Counted from the first letter of the stretch, positions 1 through 8,681 are shown. The stretch: 40,293 nucleotides of DNA from JAAYOS01 sp050950785 (GCA_050950785.1 JBMNIG010000017.1:1-40293); one strand, 5' to 3'. The notes: generated by a model not told the origin, from the letters alone. Numbers and translations are program-made.

Positions 1-542
1 AAGAGATCGGACTCCCGGTGGTAACTGAAATTATGGATATATCTCAGCTCCCCCTGTTTGAAGAGGTTGATGTCATACAAGTAGGAGCAAGAAACATGCA
101 AAACTTTGAGCTGCTAAAGGAACTGGGCAAAGTCAAGCAGCCAATCCTACTGAAACGTGGACTGTCAAGCACGCTTGATGAGCTCTTGATGAGCGCAGAG
201 TATATAATGGCCGGCGGAAATGAGAATGTAATACTTTGCGAGCGTGGCATCAGAACCTTTGAATATGCCACAAGGAACACACTCGACCTCTCAGCAGTAC
301 CGTTGCTTAAGAGCATGAGCCATCTTCCCGTAATAGTTGACCCCAGTCACGCAACAGGTATGTCAAAACTTGTAATGCCCATGGCTCTTGCGGCTGTCGC
401 TTGTGGAGCTGATGGACTGATAATCGAGGTCCACAATGATCCGGCGCGTGCGCTCTGCGATGGTCCTCAGTCGCTGACACCTGATGCCTTTGAAACGCTT
501 ACACAAAGGGTTGCACAGATCTTGCCCTATGCGTATAGATAA
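1..542 (+). CDS. aroF: 3-deoxy-7-phosphoheptulonate (DAHP) synthase, C-terminal part
   Basis: First committed enzyme of the shikimate pathway; it condenses phosphoenolpyruvate with erythrose 4-phosphate in the cytoplasm. The gene is cut by the left window edge: the reading frame is open from base 3 and no start is visible, so the GTG at 18 is internal. The visible part covers the C-terminal half of the TIM barrel of the type I-beta (KDO8P-synthase-like) family, with the runs LKRGLSSTLDELL, NVILCERGIRTFEYATRNTLD, LPVIVDPSHATG and DGLIIEVHNDP, which carry substrate- and metal-binding residues. It is followed 137 bp later by aroB in the same direction. Any N-terminal regulatory domain lies outside the window, so allosteric control cannot be judged. 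Confidence 0.95.
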   Translation, partial: EIGLPVVTEIMDISQLPLFEEVDVIQVGARNMQNFELLKELGKVKQPILLKRGLSSTLDELLMSAEYIMAGGNENVILCERGIRTFEYATRNTLDLSAVPLLKSMSHLPVIVDPSHATGMSKLVMPMALAAVACGADGLIIEVHNDPARALCDGPQSLTPDAFETLTQRVAQILPYAYR

Positions 543-679
543 TTCTTTGCCTTGTTATATAACACTGATCAGCTCTGGTTCGAAGCTAGCTCAGTCAATC
601 AAGTAAGTGATCAATATGATTGAAAAAGTTGATGCTTGATGGCAGCAAAATTCTGCATATTTGGAAAGGGGGCAATACT

Positions 680-1756
680 TTGAAAAGAATACCCATTGAA
701 GCAACAACCAAATACGAAGTGTTAGTGGGTAGACGCATACTTGCGGATGTGGGCAACTATTTGAATGCAGTGGTTGATCCATGCAAGGTGCTGCTTATTA
801 CAGACGACAACGTTGAGCCACTGTATTCAGATACCGTTACAGTCTCCCTGCTAAACTCAGGTTATAATGTTTTTCATTACGTCTTTACTGCCGGTGAGCG
901 TTCAAAGAACATTCATACTCTTACTGCGATTCTTGAGTTTGCGGCAGATAATCGCTTTACCCGCACTGACCTGATCGTAGCCTTGGGTGGCGGTGTCACA
1001 GGAGACATCGCAGGTATGGCAGCGGCTATCTATCAGCGGGGTATACGATATGTGCAGATCCCAACTACTTTTTTAGCTGCAATCGACTCCTCTGTGGGTG
1101 GAAAGACCGCCATCAACCTCCTTGCCGGAAAAAACCTCGCCGGGGCTTTCTGGCAGCCCAGTCTGGTCTTATGTGACTGCGCGACATTCAAAACATTGCC
1201 CGAAAGTGTATTTGCAGATGGTGCTGCTGAAGCTATAAAATACGGGATGATATCAGATCTCTCACTCTTTGAACAATTTGAATCTGGTAGTATTGCAAAC
1301 GACCTTGAAAACATCGTTTGTCGATGTGTCAATATAAAACGCAGGCTTGTAGTTCAGGATGAATATGACCGTGGCGCCCGGCAGCTGCTGAATTTTGGGC
1401 ACACCATCGGGCATGCCATTGAAAAGTGCAGCGATTACTCAATATCACACGGAAACGCAATAGCTATAGGCATGGTGATTATTTCAAGAGCAGCCGAGCT
1501 TTTGTCACTGACACGTGAGCCTTGTTCAAAACGTCTGATCAGAACACTTATAAGACATGGTCTTGAGGTCGATTGCCCATATGACGCTGATGAGCTTCTT
1601 CCAGCGGTACTCGCCGACAAAAAGCGAAACGGAGGCGAAATCACACTTGTGGTGCCAACCCGTCCGGGCAAATGCCGGCTGCACACCATTTCCACCGACG
1701 ATATCGGCCGCATATTAGAGCTTGGCTTGAAACGGGAGGATGAAAATGGACATTAG
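680..1756 (+). CDS. aroB: 3-dehydroquinate synthase
   Basis: Converts DAHP to 3-dehydroquinate, the second shikimate step, using NAD+ and a divalent metal. The family core is clear: GGGVTGDIAGMAAAIYQRG, QIPTTFLAAIDSSVGGKTAIN and LLNFGHTIGHAIE, the last carrying metal-binding histidines. I choose the TTG at 680 because an AAAGGGGGC ribosome site lies just upstream, and the protein (358 aa) then begins MKRIPIEATTKYEV as is usual for AroB. An in-frame TTG at 620 would add 20 residues without homology and has no good ribosome site. The 3' end overlaps aroA by 11 bp, which suggests translational coupling. Confidence 0.95.
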   Translation: MKRIPIEATTKYEVLVGRRILADVGNYLNAVVDPCKVLLITDDNVEPLYSDTVTVSLLNSGYNVFHYVFTAGERSKNIHTLTAILEFAADNRFTRTDLIVALGGGVTGDIAGMAAAIYQRGIRYVQIPTTFLAAIDSSVGGKTAINLLAGKNLAGAFWQPSLVLCDCATFKTLPESVFADGAAEAIKYGMISDLSLFEQFESGSIANDLENIVCRCVNIKRRLVVQDEYDRGARQLLNFGHTIGHAIEKCSDYSISHGNAIAIGMVIISRAAELLSLTREPCSKRLIRTLIRHGLEVDCPYDADELLPAVLADKKRNGGEITLVVPTRPGKCRLHTISTDDIGRILELGLKREDENGH

Positions 1757-3089
1757 AATTTCACCATCTAGGATATCGGGTACTATAACTGCCATATCAT
1801 CTAAATCGGATGCCCATCGAAATCTTATATGTGCTGCCCTCGCAGATGCCCCTACCGTTATTAAAATAAACTCACTGTCCGAAGATATTAAGGCAACCAT
1901 TGACTGTATTACTGCATTGGGTGCGAAGGTGGTCATAGATGATGCCGGTAAAGTAATCGTTTCTCCAATTCCAACCCAATCAGCTGCTTCTATCAAACAT
2001 ACAGAAAACCATTCACGATCCCTGAATGATTCCGGCGATTCCACATCACCCCGTCTATACTGCAAAGAAAGCGGCTCAACGCTTCGCTTCCTATTGCCGG
2101 TGGCCTCAACTCTGTACAGCAAAGTATTATTTGAAGGAAGCGGAAGGTTGCCGGATCGCCCCCTATCTCCTCTCCTGGAAGAAATGGAGGCACATGGTTG
2201 CCAATTCAGTGCCTATAGGATCCCATTTTTTGCGACCGGCCCTCTGCGCGGAGGAGTGTTCTCACTGCCTGGGGATATAAGCTCACAGTTTATATCCGGA
2301 CTGCTGATGGCGTTCCCGCTGACCGGAGCTGATTGCAAAATCGTACTTACAACACCACTTGAGTCGGCAGGATACATCGATATGACGATAGACACAATGC
2401 AATGCTTTGGAGTAACTGTACAAAGACAGGAAAATGGTTTCTTTGTTCCAGGAGGACAACAATATCGGTCACCAGGAGTTGTTACAATAGATGGTGATTG
2501 GTCCAATTCAGCATTTTGGCTCACTGCGGGTGCTCTTTCCGGTCCTATATTTTGCTCCGGTCTTAGTGCGAGCTCATTACAGGGCGATAAACAGATTCTA
2601 TCCATCCTTAGGCAAATGGGAGCTAATATTTATGTAGCTCAAAATGATGACATCGTATCTATGCAAAACGACACCTCTACTCTTATTGCTAATAGGATCG
2701 ATGCGTCGCAAGTGCCTGACCTTGTACCAATACTTGCTGTAGCAGCAGCAACCGCGGAAGGCGAAACGGTAATTTACAACGCAGCCCGCCTTCGTATAAA
2801 AGAGAGCGATCGCCTGCACGCAATATGCGATTGTATCAACCGTATCGGTGGCAAAGCCGAGCAACTGCAAGACAGCCTGCGAATCAGTGGCGTTAAGCGC
2901 CTAAGTGGTGGAACTGTTGACAGTTACAACGATCACAGAATCGTAATGGCCATGGCAATAGCATCGACTGTATGCTCAGGTGATATCGTGATCAAAGGTG
3001 CTGAAGCTGTAAATAAGTCATATCCTGACTTTCTGAGAGATTTTGAAAAGCTTGGAGGAAATGCGTATGTCATCAACCATCGGCAATAG
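1746..3089 (+). CDS. aroA: 3-phosphoshikimate 1-carboxyvinyltransferase (EPSP synthase)
   Basis: Transfers the enolpyruvyl group of PEP to shikimate 3-phosphate. Family signatures seen are SKSDAHRNLICAALAD near the N-terminus (the conserved S-K-S..R loop), KESGSTLRFLLPVAS (glycine/serine/arginine substrate loop), DGDWSNSAFWL, RIKESDRL and YNDHRIVMAMAIA. Length is 447 aa, normal for the family. Two ATGs occur 6 bp apart; the one at 1740 sits within the GGGAGGA ribosome site, so the ATG at 1746 with a spacing of about 6 is preferred. It starts inside aroB and ends 23 bp inside aroC. Confidence 0.95.
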   Translation: MDIRISPSRISGTITAISSKSDAHRNLICAALADAPTVIKINSLSEDIKATIDCITALGAKVVIDDAGKVIVSPIPTQSAASIKHTENHSRSLNDSGDSTSPRLYCKESGSTLRFLLPVASTLYSKVLFEGSGRLPDRPLSPLLEEMEAHGCQFSAYRIPFFATGPLRGGVFSLPGDISSQFISGLLMAFPLTGADCKIVLTTPLESAGYIDMTIDTMQCFGVTVQRQENGFFVPGGQQYRSPGVVTIDGDWSNSAFWLTAGALSGPIFCSGLSASSLQGDKQILSILRQMGANIYVAQNDDIVSMQNDTSTLIANRIDASQVPDLVPILAVAAATAEGETVIYNAARLRIKESDRLHAICDCINRIGGKAEQLQDSLRISGVKRLSGGTVDSYNDHRIVMAMAIASTVCSGDIVIKGAEAVNKSYPDFLRDFEKLGGNAYVINHRQ

Positions 3090-4143
3090 CATAAAAGTCA
3101 CTCTTTTTGGGCAGTCACATTCAAAAGGCATAGGCGTAGTGATCGACGGACTCCCAGTAGGGGAAGAAATAGACCTTGAGCAGGTGCAATCGTTTCTCAA
3201 CCGTCGCGCCCCCGGGAAGTCCCGTTATGTAACAACCCGAAAGGAAAGGGATATCCCTTCCATCATTTCAGGCTTAGTCAATTCTAAAACCTGTGGCGCT
3301 CCACTTTGTGCTGTCTTTTCCAACACCGACACCAAATCCGAAGACTATGCACAGCATCTTGACATACCACGACCTTCCCACGCTGACTATCCTGCTCATG
3401 TGAAATATCAAGGATTTAATGACATACGGGGCGGAGGACACTTTTCCGGCAGACTTACAGCACCGCTTTGTTTTGCAGGGGCGGTATGCCTTCAGATACT
3501 TAAGAGAAAAGGCATTAAAATTGGCGCTCACCTTTTTTCTGTCGGCAATGAGACCGACACAAAATTTGACCCTGTTGCAATCGATGATGCACTGCTCGAT
3601 GAAATTGCTCGTAAGCAATTCCCTGTCATAGATGACGCCGCGGGAAAGCGTATGATGGATGTGATCGAAAGTGCTATGACCGATGATGATTCTATTGGCG
3701 GTATTATAGAGTGCTGTGCAATCGGGCTCCCGATAGGGCTTGGCGAACCTATATTTGACGGCATGGAAAATCGCTTGGCGACAGCCATATTTGGAATTCC
3801 AGGTGTGAGAGGGATCGAGTTCGGCACCGGCTTTGCGGCAGCAGGTATGCGCGGTTCACAGCACAACGATGCATGGCGGACTGATGGCGATAGGATAGTC
3901 ACCTCTACAAATCACCATGGCGGGATAATCGGGGGGCTATCAACAGGTATGCCGATTATACTGCGAGTTGCATTCAAACCAACTTCGTCCATAGGCATTC
4001 AGCAGCGTTCGGTCAACCTCTCTGAAAACCGCGAGTGCGATCTTACAATACAAGGACGTCACGATCCATGTATTGCAGTGCGTGCAGTACCAGCAGTTGA
4101 GGCTGCTTTAGCTATAACATTACTCGATATGATTTGCAGTTAA
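3067..4143 (+). CDS. aroC: Chorismate synthase
   Basis: Makes chorismate from EPSP with reduced FMN, the last common step to aromatic compounds. Signatures are FGQSHSKGIGVVIDG at the N-terminus, RRAPGKSRYVTTRKE, DIRGGGHFSGRLTAPLCFAG, MRGSQHNDAW, NHHGGIIGGLSTGMPI and RHDPCIAVRAVPAVEA. Start at the ATG at 3067: the GGAGG at 3054-3058 gives 8 bp spacing, whereas the ATG at 3061 would have only 2 bp. Length is 358 aa, typical of Firmicute AroC. The start lies 23 bp upstream of the aroA stop. A 212 bp gap separates it from pheA. Confidence 0.95.
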   Translation: MSSTIGNSIKVTLFGQSHSKGIGVVIDGLPVGEEIDLEQVQSFLNRRAPGKSRYVTTRKERDIPSIISGLVNSKTCGAPLCAVFSNTDTKSEDYAQHLDIPRPSHADYPAHVKYQGFNDIRGGGHFSGRLTAPLCFAGAVCLQILKRKGIKIGAHLFSVGNETDTKFDPVAIDDALLDEIARKQFPVIDDAAGKRMMDVIESAMTDDDSIGGIIECCAIGLPIGLGEPIFDGMENRLATAIFGIPGVRGIEFGTGFAAAGMRGSQHNDAWRTDGDRIVTSTNHHGGIIGGLSTGMPIILRVAFKPTSSIGIQQRSVNLSENRECDLTIQGRHDPCIAVRAVPAVEAALAITLLDMICS

Positions 4144-4159
4144 GACCATGCAAACCTTA

Positions 4160-4189
4160 TTACACAAATTTTAATGGCTACGTTATAAT
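4160..4189 (+). promoter_or_regulatory. Possible internal promoter before pheA
   Basis: Within the 212 bp gap between aroC and pheA a perfect TATAAT (4184-4189) follows a weak TTACAC -35 with an 18 bp spacer. It could give pheA and the downstream genes independent expression. The weak -35 keeps this tentative. Confidence 0.35.
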
Positions 4190-4355
4190 GATCTCGAATT
4201 GAAAGATGAATTACCCCTGAAGCAAAGAGAAAAAATCCAGTCCAACAGATTATTATTTGACTGTATCAAAACCAAAAGACTAATAGACTATTGTGCAACA
4301 TATCAAGATCTTATTTAACCTGTAGTAAATTCATACCGAACGAAAGGACTATCTT

Positions 4356-5492
4356 ATGGAACTGATCGATCTCAGAAAAAAGATTGACGAAATTGACGAC
4401 CGTCTCGCTACCCTTTTTGCAGAACGAATGCAGACAGTTCTTCAGGTTGCTGAGTATAAGCGTAAAACCGGCACTCCCTTGGTCGATAGGTCAAGAGAAA
4501 GGGAGATAATTGACCGCGTCACAAGCCAATTGCCCGAGCCCCAACATTTACACACAAAAATTCTGTTCTCTACACTATTTGATTTGAGCCGTTCATATCA
4601 AATGCGCCAATTAAGTGGTGAAAGCGAAATCGCAAAGATGATCGAGACCGCTCTACAAAATACTGATAATATGCTTCCATCCAAAGCTGTGGTGGCTTGT
4701 CAGGGAATTGAGGGCGCATACTCCCAGATTGCATGTGATAAGTTGTTTTCACTGCCAAGCATCATGTATTTCAACAGGTTTGAAGGCGTGTTCCAGGCTG
4801 TTGAGAAAGGCTTGTGCCGATATGGAATACTTCCTATTGAAAACAGCTCATACGGTTCTGTCGTAGAAGTGTATGACTTGATGAAGAAGTATAGGTTCCA
4901 CATCGTAAAAAGTATAAAGCTTCAAATCAACCATGTGCTCCTGTCCAAGCCGGGATGCAAGCTAAGTGATATAAAGGAAATATACTCACATGAGCAGGCA
5001 TTAGGCCAATGCAGTGAGTTCCTAAAAAATATCGACGTAAAGGTAACTGTATGTGAAAACACAGCCATTGCAGCTAGTATGGTTGCGAGTTCACCGAGGA
5101 ACGATGTGGCGGCCATCTCATCAGGAAGCTGCGCTGAACTTTATCAGCTTCAAGTCTTGTCTAACAAAATTCAAAACAGCGACAACAACTACACACGCTT
5201 TATCTGCATATCGAAGGATCTAGAGATATATCCCGGAGCAAACAAGATAAGTCTAATGCTTGCGATCCCCCACAGGCCAGGTGCTTTGTATCAAGTGATC
5301 GCAAAGTTCTCTGCACTTGGGCTGAACCTTACAAAGCTTGAAAGCCGCCCCATCCCCGGCAGCGACTTTGAGTTCATGTTCTATCTGGATATGGATGCAT
5401 CCGTATATTCCCCTGAGCTGATCGATCTATTAGGAGACTTGAGCAATAGTCCGAGTACCTTTATATTCCTTGGCAGCTACTCGGAAATTTAA
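4356..5492 (+). CDS. pheA: Bifunctional chorismate mutase / prephenate dehydratase (P-protein)
   Basis: Channels chorismate through prephenate to phenylpyruvate for phenylalanine synthesis. Three domains are visible in 378 aa. Residues 1-90 form an AroQ-type chorismate mutase helix bundle with the spaced basic residues of LIDLRKKIDEIDDRL and RKTGTPLVDRSRE. Residues about 112-290 form the dehydratase, with GIEGAYSQIA, ENSSYGSVVEVYDLM, SHEQALGQC and the catalytic TRF triplet at 280-282. The C-terminal ACT domain has HRPGALYQV and the ESRP motif near residue 330, the usual phenylalanine feedback site. The GAAAGGA ribosome site lies just before the ATG. The aroE frame starts 17 bp after the stop. 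Confidence 0.95.
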   Translation: MELIDLRKKIDEIDDRLATLFAERMQTVLQVAEYKRKTGTPLVDRSREREIIDRVTSQLPEPQHLHTKILFSTLFDLSRSYQMRQLSGESEIAKMIETALQNTDNMLPSKAVVACQGIEGAYSQIACDKLFSLPSIMYFNRFEGVFQAVEKGLCRYGILPIENSSYGSVVEVYDLMKKYRFHIVKSIKLQINHVLLSKPGCKLSDIKEIYSHEQALGQCSEFLKNIDVKVTVCENTAIAASMVASSPRNDVAAISSGSCAELYQLQVLSNKIQNSDNNYTRFICISKDLEIYPGANKISLMLAIPHRPGALYQVIAKFSALGLNLTKLESRPIPGSDFEFMFYLDMDASVYSPELIDLLGDLSNSPSTFIFLGSYSEI

Positions 5493-5508
5493 TCCAGGAG
5501 GAGTTAGT

Positions 5509-6746
5509 TTGCGTTTCGGACTTATTGGTGAAAATCTGTCACACAGTTATTCGGAGAAGATACATCGGATGCTAGGCGACTATCGCTATGATATAATCAA
5601 CCTCCCTCCTCAAAATTGGAGCAGTTTATGAATGGTGTTGAATACTCCGGATTCAATGTGACGATACCTTATAAAAAAGCTGTGATCCAATATTGTGATG
5701 AACTTGACGAGAAAGCTCGTAGGATAGGCAGTGTCAATACTGTTGTACGTGATTCCGCAGGCCGACTAATAGGTCACAACACCGACTACTTTGGTTTTAG
5801 CTATATGTGCAAGCGTGCCGGAGTATCGTTTACAGGAAAAAAAGTACTTATGCTTGGCAGCGGTGGTACGAGTCTAACTTGTGTAGCAGTAGCAATCGAC
5901 GAAGGATGCCGGGAAATCATAACAGTATCCCGCTCAGGTCCAATAAACTACGATAATATCAAGCTTCATGCCGACTGTGACATCATTATCAACACTACTC
6001 CTGTCGGGATGTACCCCAACAACGGGCGCAGTCTAATTGAACTTTCAGACTTCCCCAATTGCTCAGGAGTTCTAGACGTAATATACAACCCCTTGAAAAC
6101 AGGTTTGATCCTTGATGCCGAAAAGCGCGGTATTCCTTGTGCCGGTGGCTTGGTAATGCTGATCGCTCAGGCTAAATATGCATCTGAACTCTTTCTAGAT
6201 ACTAAAATTGACAACAGCTGTATAGAACATATTTTTGATCAGCAAATTAGAGAAATCAACAATATCATCCTAATTGGTATGCCAGGAAGCGGTAAGACAA
6301 AGATCGGGCAAAAAATTGCTGCTCTTACCGGAAGGGATTTTTATGATACTGATGAAATGATCTCAAAAAAAGCAGATATGACCATACCCGAGATATTCGC
6401 GACTCAAGGTGAGACACACTTCCGAAACATTGAATCGGAAGTGATTGCAGACGTTGGAAAGTTGTCGGGAAAGGTGATATCCGTAGGCGGTGGTGCGATA
6501 CTGAGAGAAGAAAACAGGAGAAGCTTGCGTCAAAACGGTATTGTATTTTTTATCGAGAGAGAATTAGAAAAGTTGGAAACCGAGGGGCGTCCACTATCAA
6601 CTGATCTTGATACGCTTCGGAATATGTACGAGGTACGACTGCCCATATACTTATCATGCAGTGATTATTCTGTTTCCAATGATGCAAGTATCGAAGCCGC
6701 TGCAAAAGACATATTGGAGGAGTTCAATGCGCATATTAGTTATTAA
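5509..6746 (+). CDS. aroE-aroK: Shikimate dehydrogenase-shikimate kinase fusion (AroE-AroK), with apparent frameshift
   Basis: One locus encodes two shikimate steps: NADPH-dependent reduction of dehydroshikimate and ATP-dependent phosphorylation of shikimate. A TTG start at 5509, after the AGGAGG ribosome site, begins LRFGLIGENLSHSYSEKIH, the classic AroE N-terminus, but this frame stops at 5629. The rest of AroE continues in another frame: GFNVTIPYKK with the catalytic Lys, GHNTDYFGF, the Rossmann loop GSGGTS and NTTPVGMYP. One extra base near 5611-5617 (an AAAATT run) would restore a 412-residue protein. The kinase half begins about 213 residues into the downstream frame, with Walker A GMPGSGKT, DTDEMI, VGGGAILREE and the lid RPLS. 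No stop or start separates the halves. It overlaps aroQ by 20 bp. The break may be a sequencing error or a real lesion. Confidence 0.85.
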
Positions 6747-7170
6747 TGGGCCTAATATCAATATGCTAGGTATCCGCGAACCTGATATCTATGGGCGCCA
6801 ATCGTATAAAGACCTTGTGCAGTATATAGAGGATGTCTGCAATGAGCAAGGTATCTCGGTTTCGGTTTTCCAGTCCAACCATGAGGGGGCAATCGTTGAC
6901 GCTATACAAAGCGCTTATGGAGCTTATGACGGAATCATTATCAATCCCGCTGCTTATACACATACAAGCATAGCTATTCTAGATGCGCTTAAAGCCGTTG
7001 CCCTTCCCGCTATAGAAGTTCACCTTTCGGATATAAATACAAGAGAAGATTTCAGGCGTATCTCCTATCCGGGCATGGCCTGTATCAAAACCTTCTCAGG
7101 CATGGGGTTTGAAGGCTACAAGCAAGCAATAATGTATTTGAAAACATTATTGAACAGATGTAATAATTGA
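6727..7170 (+). CDS. aroQ: 3-dehydroquinate dehydratase, type II
   Basis: Dehydrates 3-dehydroquinate to 3-dehydroshikimate by the type II mechanism. The 147 aa length and motifs fit the small dodecameric family: NGPNINMLGIREPDIYG with the active-site Tyr on a flexible loop, FQSNHEGAIVDAIQ, INPAAYTHTSIAILDAL with the catalytic-region His, and EVHLSDINTREDFR. The start is the ATG at 6727 with GGAGG 8 bp upstream; longer in-frame extensions only re-read the end of aroK in another frame. It is the last gene of the aro operon. Confidence 0.95.
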   Translation: MRILVINGPNINMLGIREPDIYGRQSYKDLVQYIEDVCNEQGISVSVFQSNHEGAIVDAIQSAYGAYDGIIINPAAYTHTSIAILDALKAVALPAIEVHLSDINTREDFRRISYPGMACIKTFSGMGFEGYKQAIMYLKTLLNRCNN

Positions 7171-7213
7171 CGAAATAAGTTTCAATTTACCATGTATTTC
7201 ATTGAAAATGACG

Positions 7214-7241
7214 TTGAATTTTGTCGAATTTGTGTTATAAT
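7214..7241 (+). promoter_or_regulatory. Sigma-A type promoter just upstream of the aro terminator
   Basis: TTGAAT (7214-7219), a 16 bp spacer, then TATAAT (7236-7241). It lies after the aroQ stop and before the terminator, so a transcript started here would be about 75-80 nt. Confidence 0.5.
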
Positions 7242-7282
7242 ATAATTAGAACCTCACTAAGACATAAGATGGGCTCGTGGGT

Positions 7283-7327
7283 AAAAAGAAAGCGCACTGT
7301 AAGCTTGCAGTAGCGCTTTCTTTTTGT
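7283..7327 (+). terminator. Rho-independent terminator of the aro operon
   Basis: The arms GAAAGCGC..ACTG and CAGT.AGCGCTTTC form a long stem around a short loop, followed by TTTTT. An A-run before the stem lets it act in both directions, so it can also stop the convergent reductase transcript. Confidence 0.9.
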
Positions 7328-7494
7328 GGTTTTAATGTTTTTTCACTTTAATATATATTCGCTTTGTTTCATCGAGGCACCCAAGAAGGTGTGCGCTTAA
7401 GGCAAAGCAACTTCATCCGTGTAGCTATAAAATATGCATGAAGCAAACATACATGAAGCCATGAAACATGAAGTTTCACGCATGGAAGATGAGT

Positions 7495-8412
7495 TTAAGG
7501 GAGTTTCCTCCCCGCCGCCAAGTAAAGCTTATACCACTCCTGCCTGGTTAGTGAAACTTCTGAAGCCTTTGCAATATCAGCAAGGCGATTTGCATTTGTC
7601 GTTCCAACAATCGGCTGAATAACTGCAGGATGGCGTAATATCCAGGCTATAGCAATGGCACTGTTAGTCACACCCTTTTCACTTGCAAGTGCATCGATTT
7701 CTTGGTTCAACTCCGGAAATTTTTCACTGCCAAGAAATGATCCTTCAAAGAAGCCATATTGGAAGGGCGACCATGCCTGGATGGTAATGTTCTTTAACCG
7801 GCTATACTCAATCAATCCACCGGTACGCATGGGTGATAGGCTGTTGTCTATGTTGACATTTAAGCCTTCATCTATCATTGGACAGTGGGCAATGCTCAAC
7901 TGCATCTGATTTGCTATCAAATCTTGATTTAGATATCTGCTCAGCAGCTCGATCTGCATCGGATTATGGTTGCTTACTCCAAAGTATCTTACCTTCCCCT
8001 GATGCTTTAGCGACTCAAAGGCCTCGGCCACCTCTTCAGGCTCCATCAATGTGTCCGGACGGTGAAGAAGCAGGATATCAAGATAGTCTGTATCAAGACG
8101 CTTCAAAGAGCCTTCCACCGACTCAATGATATGTTCTTTTGAGAAGTCGTAATAGCCACGGCGTATACCACACTTACTTTGTAAAATCACTTTGTCACGG
8201 GTAGCGGGCAACATATTGAATGCTTCTGCAAACAACTCCTCCGAACGCCCACCGCCATATATATCAGCGTGATCAAAAAAGTTTATGCCTTCTTCAAATG
8301 CCGTTGCAATTAGGTTCGATGCCGCCGTTACATCAAGGGCGGAAATTCTCATACAGCCAAGTCCAATAGCTGAAACTTCGGGACCTGTTCCACCCAAACG
8401 GATTTTTTTCAT
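7495..8412 (-). CDS. Aldo/keto reductase (YdhF-like)
   Basis: NAD(P)H-dependent oxidoreductase with a TIM-barrel fold; the substrate is unknown. The tetrad can be followed: Asp and Tyr in FFDHADIYGGGRSEE, Lys in ILQSKCGI and His in DILLLHRPD, then GVSNHNPMQIELL. The C-terminal coenzyme-binding run (AWILRHPAVIQPIVGTTN) is present. Start at 8412 (MKKIRLGG), preceded by GGGGAG; the upstream in-frame extension lacks homology. Length is 305 aa, normal for the family. It has its own promoter and is not linked to an obvious pathway. Confidence 0.9.
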   Translation of the reverse strand: MKKIRLGGTGPEVSAIGLGCMRISALDVTAASNLIATAFEEGINFFDHADIYGGGRSEELFAEAFNMLPATRDKVILQSKCGIRRGYYDFSKEHIIESVEGSLKRLDTDYLDILLLHRPDTLMEPEEVAEAFESLKHQGKVRYFGVSNHNPMQIELLSRYLNQDLIANQMQLSIAHCPMIDEGLNVNIDNSLSPMRTGGLIEYSRLKNITIQAWSPFQYGFFEGSFLGSEKFPELNQEIDALASEKGVTNSAIAIAWILRHPAVIQPIVGTTNANRLADIAKASEVSLTRQEWYKLYLAAGRKLP

Positions 8413-8456
8413 TTGTCTCCCCCTCAACTCAAATAAGTTCTAAAATTACTGCTTCA

Positions 8457-8486
8457 ATTCTAACATATAGTCATAACTACACACAA
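8457..8486 (-). promoter_or_regulatory. Promoter of the aldo/keto reductase gene
   Basis: On the minus strand TTGTGT (8486-8481), an 18 bp spacer, and TAGAAT (8462-8457), about 45 bp before the start codon. Confidence 0.5.
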
Positions 8487-8501
8487 GGTCTTGAAAACAT
8501 C

Positions 8502-8528
8502 AAAAAGTCCACTTTTCGTGGACTTTTT
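8502..8528 (-). terminator. Terminator of the tRNA-Ser transcript
   Basis: AAAAAGTCCAC and GTGGACTTTTT pair around a loop of about five bases, with a T-run on the minus strand directly after the tRNA 3' end. Confidence 0.85.
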
Positions 8529-8537
8529 TACAAATAT

Positions 8538-8626
8538 TGGCGGAGGATGAGGGATTCGAACCCCCGTGGGCTTGCACCCAAACGGTTTTCAAGACCGCCG
8601 CGTTATGACCACTTCGCTAATCCTCC
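8538..8626 (-). tRNA. tRNA-Ser (anticodon UGA)
   Basis: Read on the minus strand, the acceptor arms GGAGGAT and ATCCTCC pair, the anticodon loop contains TGA after a CGGTC stem, and a long variable arm marks class II (serine). The T arm is GGGGGTTCGAATCCC-like, and CCA is encoded at 8540-8538. Length is 89 nt. It stands alone between its own promoter and terminator. Confidence 0.97.
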
Positions 8627-8681
8627 GTATTGACCCTTTCAGCTGCTCAGACTCTCTGGGAGCAATCGAAAGGCGAAGATA

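Larger units (their letters stand above)
7171..7494. other. Intergenic region between aroQ and the aldo/keto reductase
   Basis: Holds a promoter-like element (7214-7241) and a strong terminator (7283-7327), listed separately. Between 7437 and 7473 the word CATGAA recurs four times with short spacers, near the 3' end of the convergent reductase gene. No convincing gene is seen. Confidence 0.7.

Noticed and set aside
4170..4320. Codon-like stretch of about 45 codons (ELKDELPLKQREK region) between aroC and pheA
   Set aside because: No ribosome site and no good start codon; too short and unlike any family I know to call a gene.
5616..5640. Separate gene start (TTG at 5616) for the AroE-AroK protein
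   Set aside because: No ribosome site is present, and the missing AroE N-terminus is found directly upstream in another frame, so a frameshift is the better explanation.
7437..7473. Four CATGAA repeats considered as a CRISPR-like or regulator array
   Set aside because: Units are only 6-7 bp with irregular short spacers; no cas genes are in the window.
7655..8129. Plus-strand reading frames opposite the aldo/keto reductase
   Set aside because: They are antisense to a well-conserved gene and have no homology or ribosome sites.
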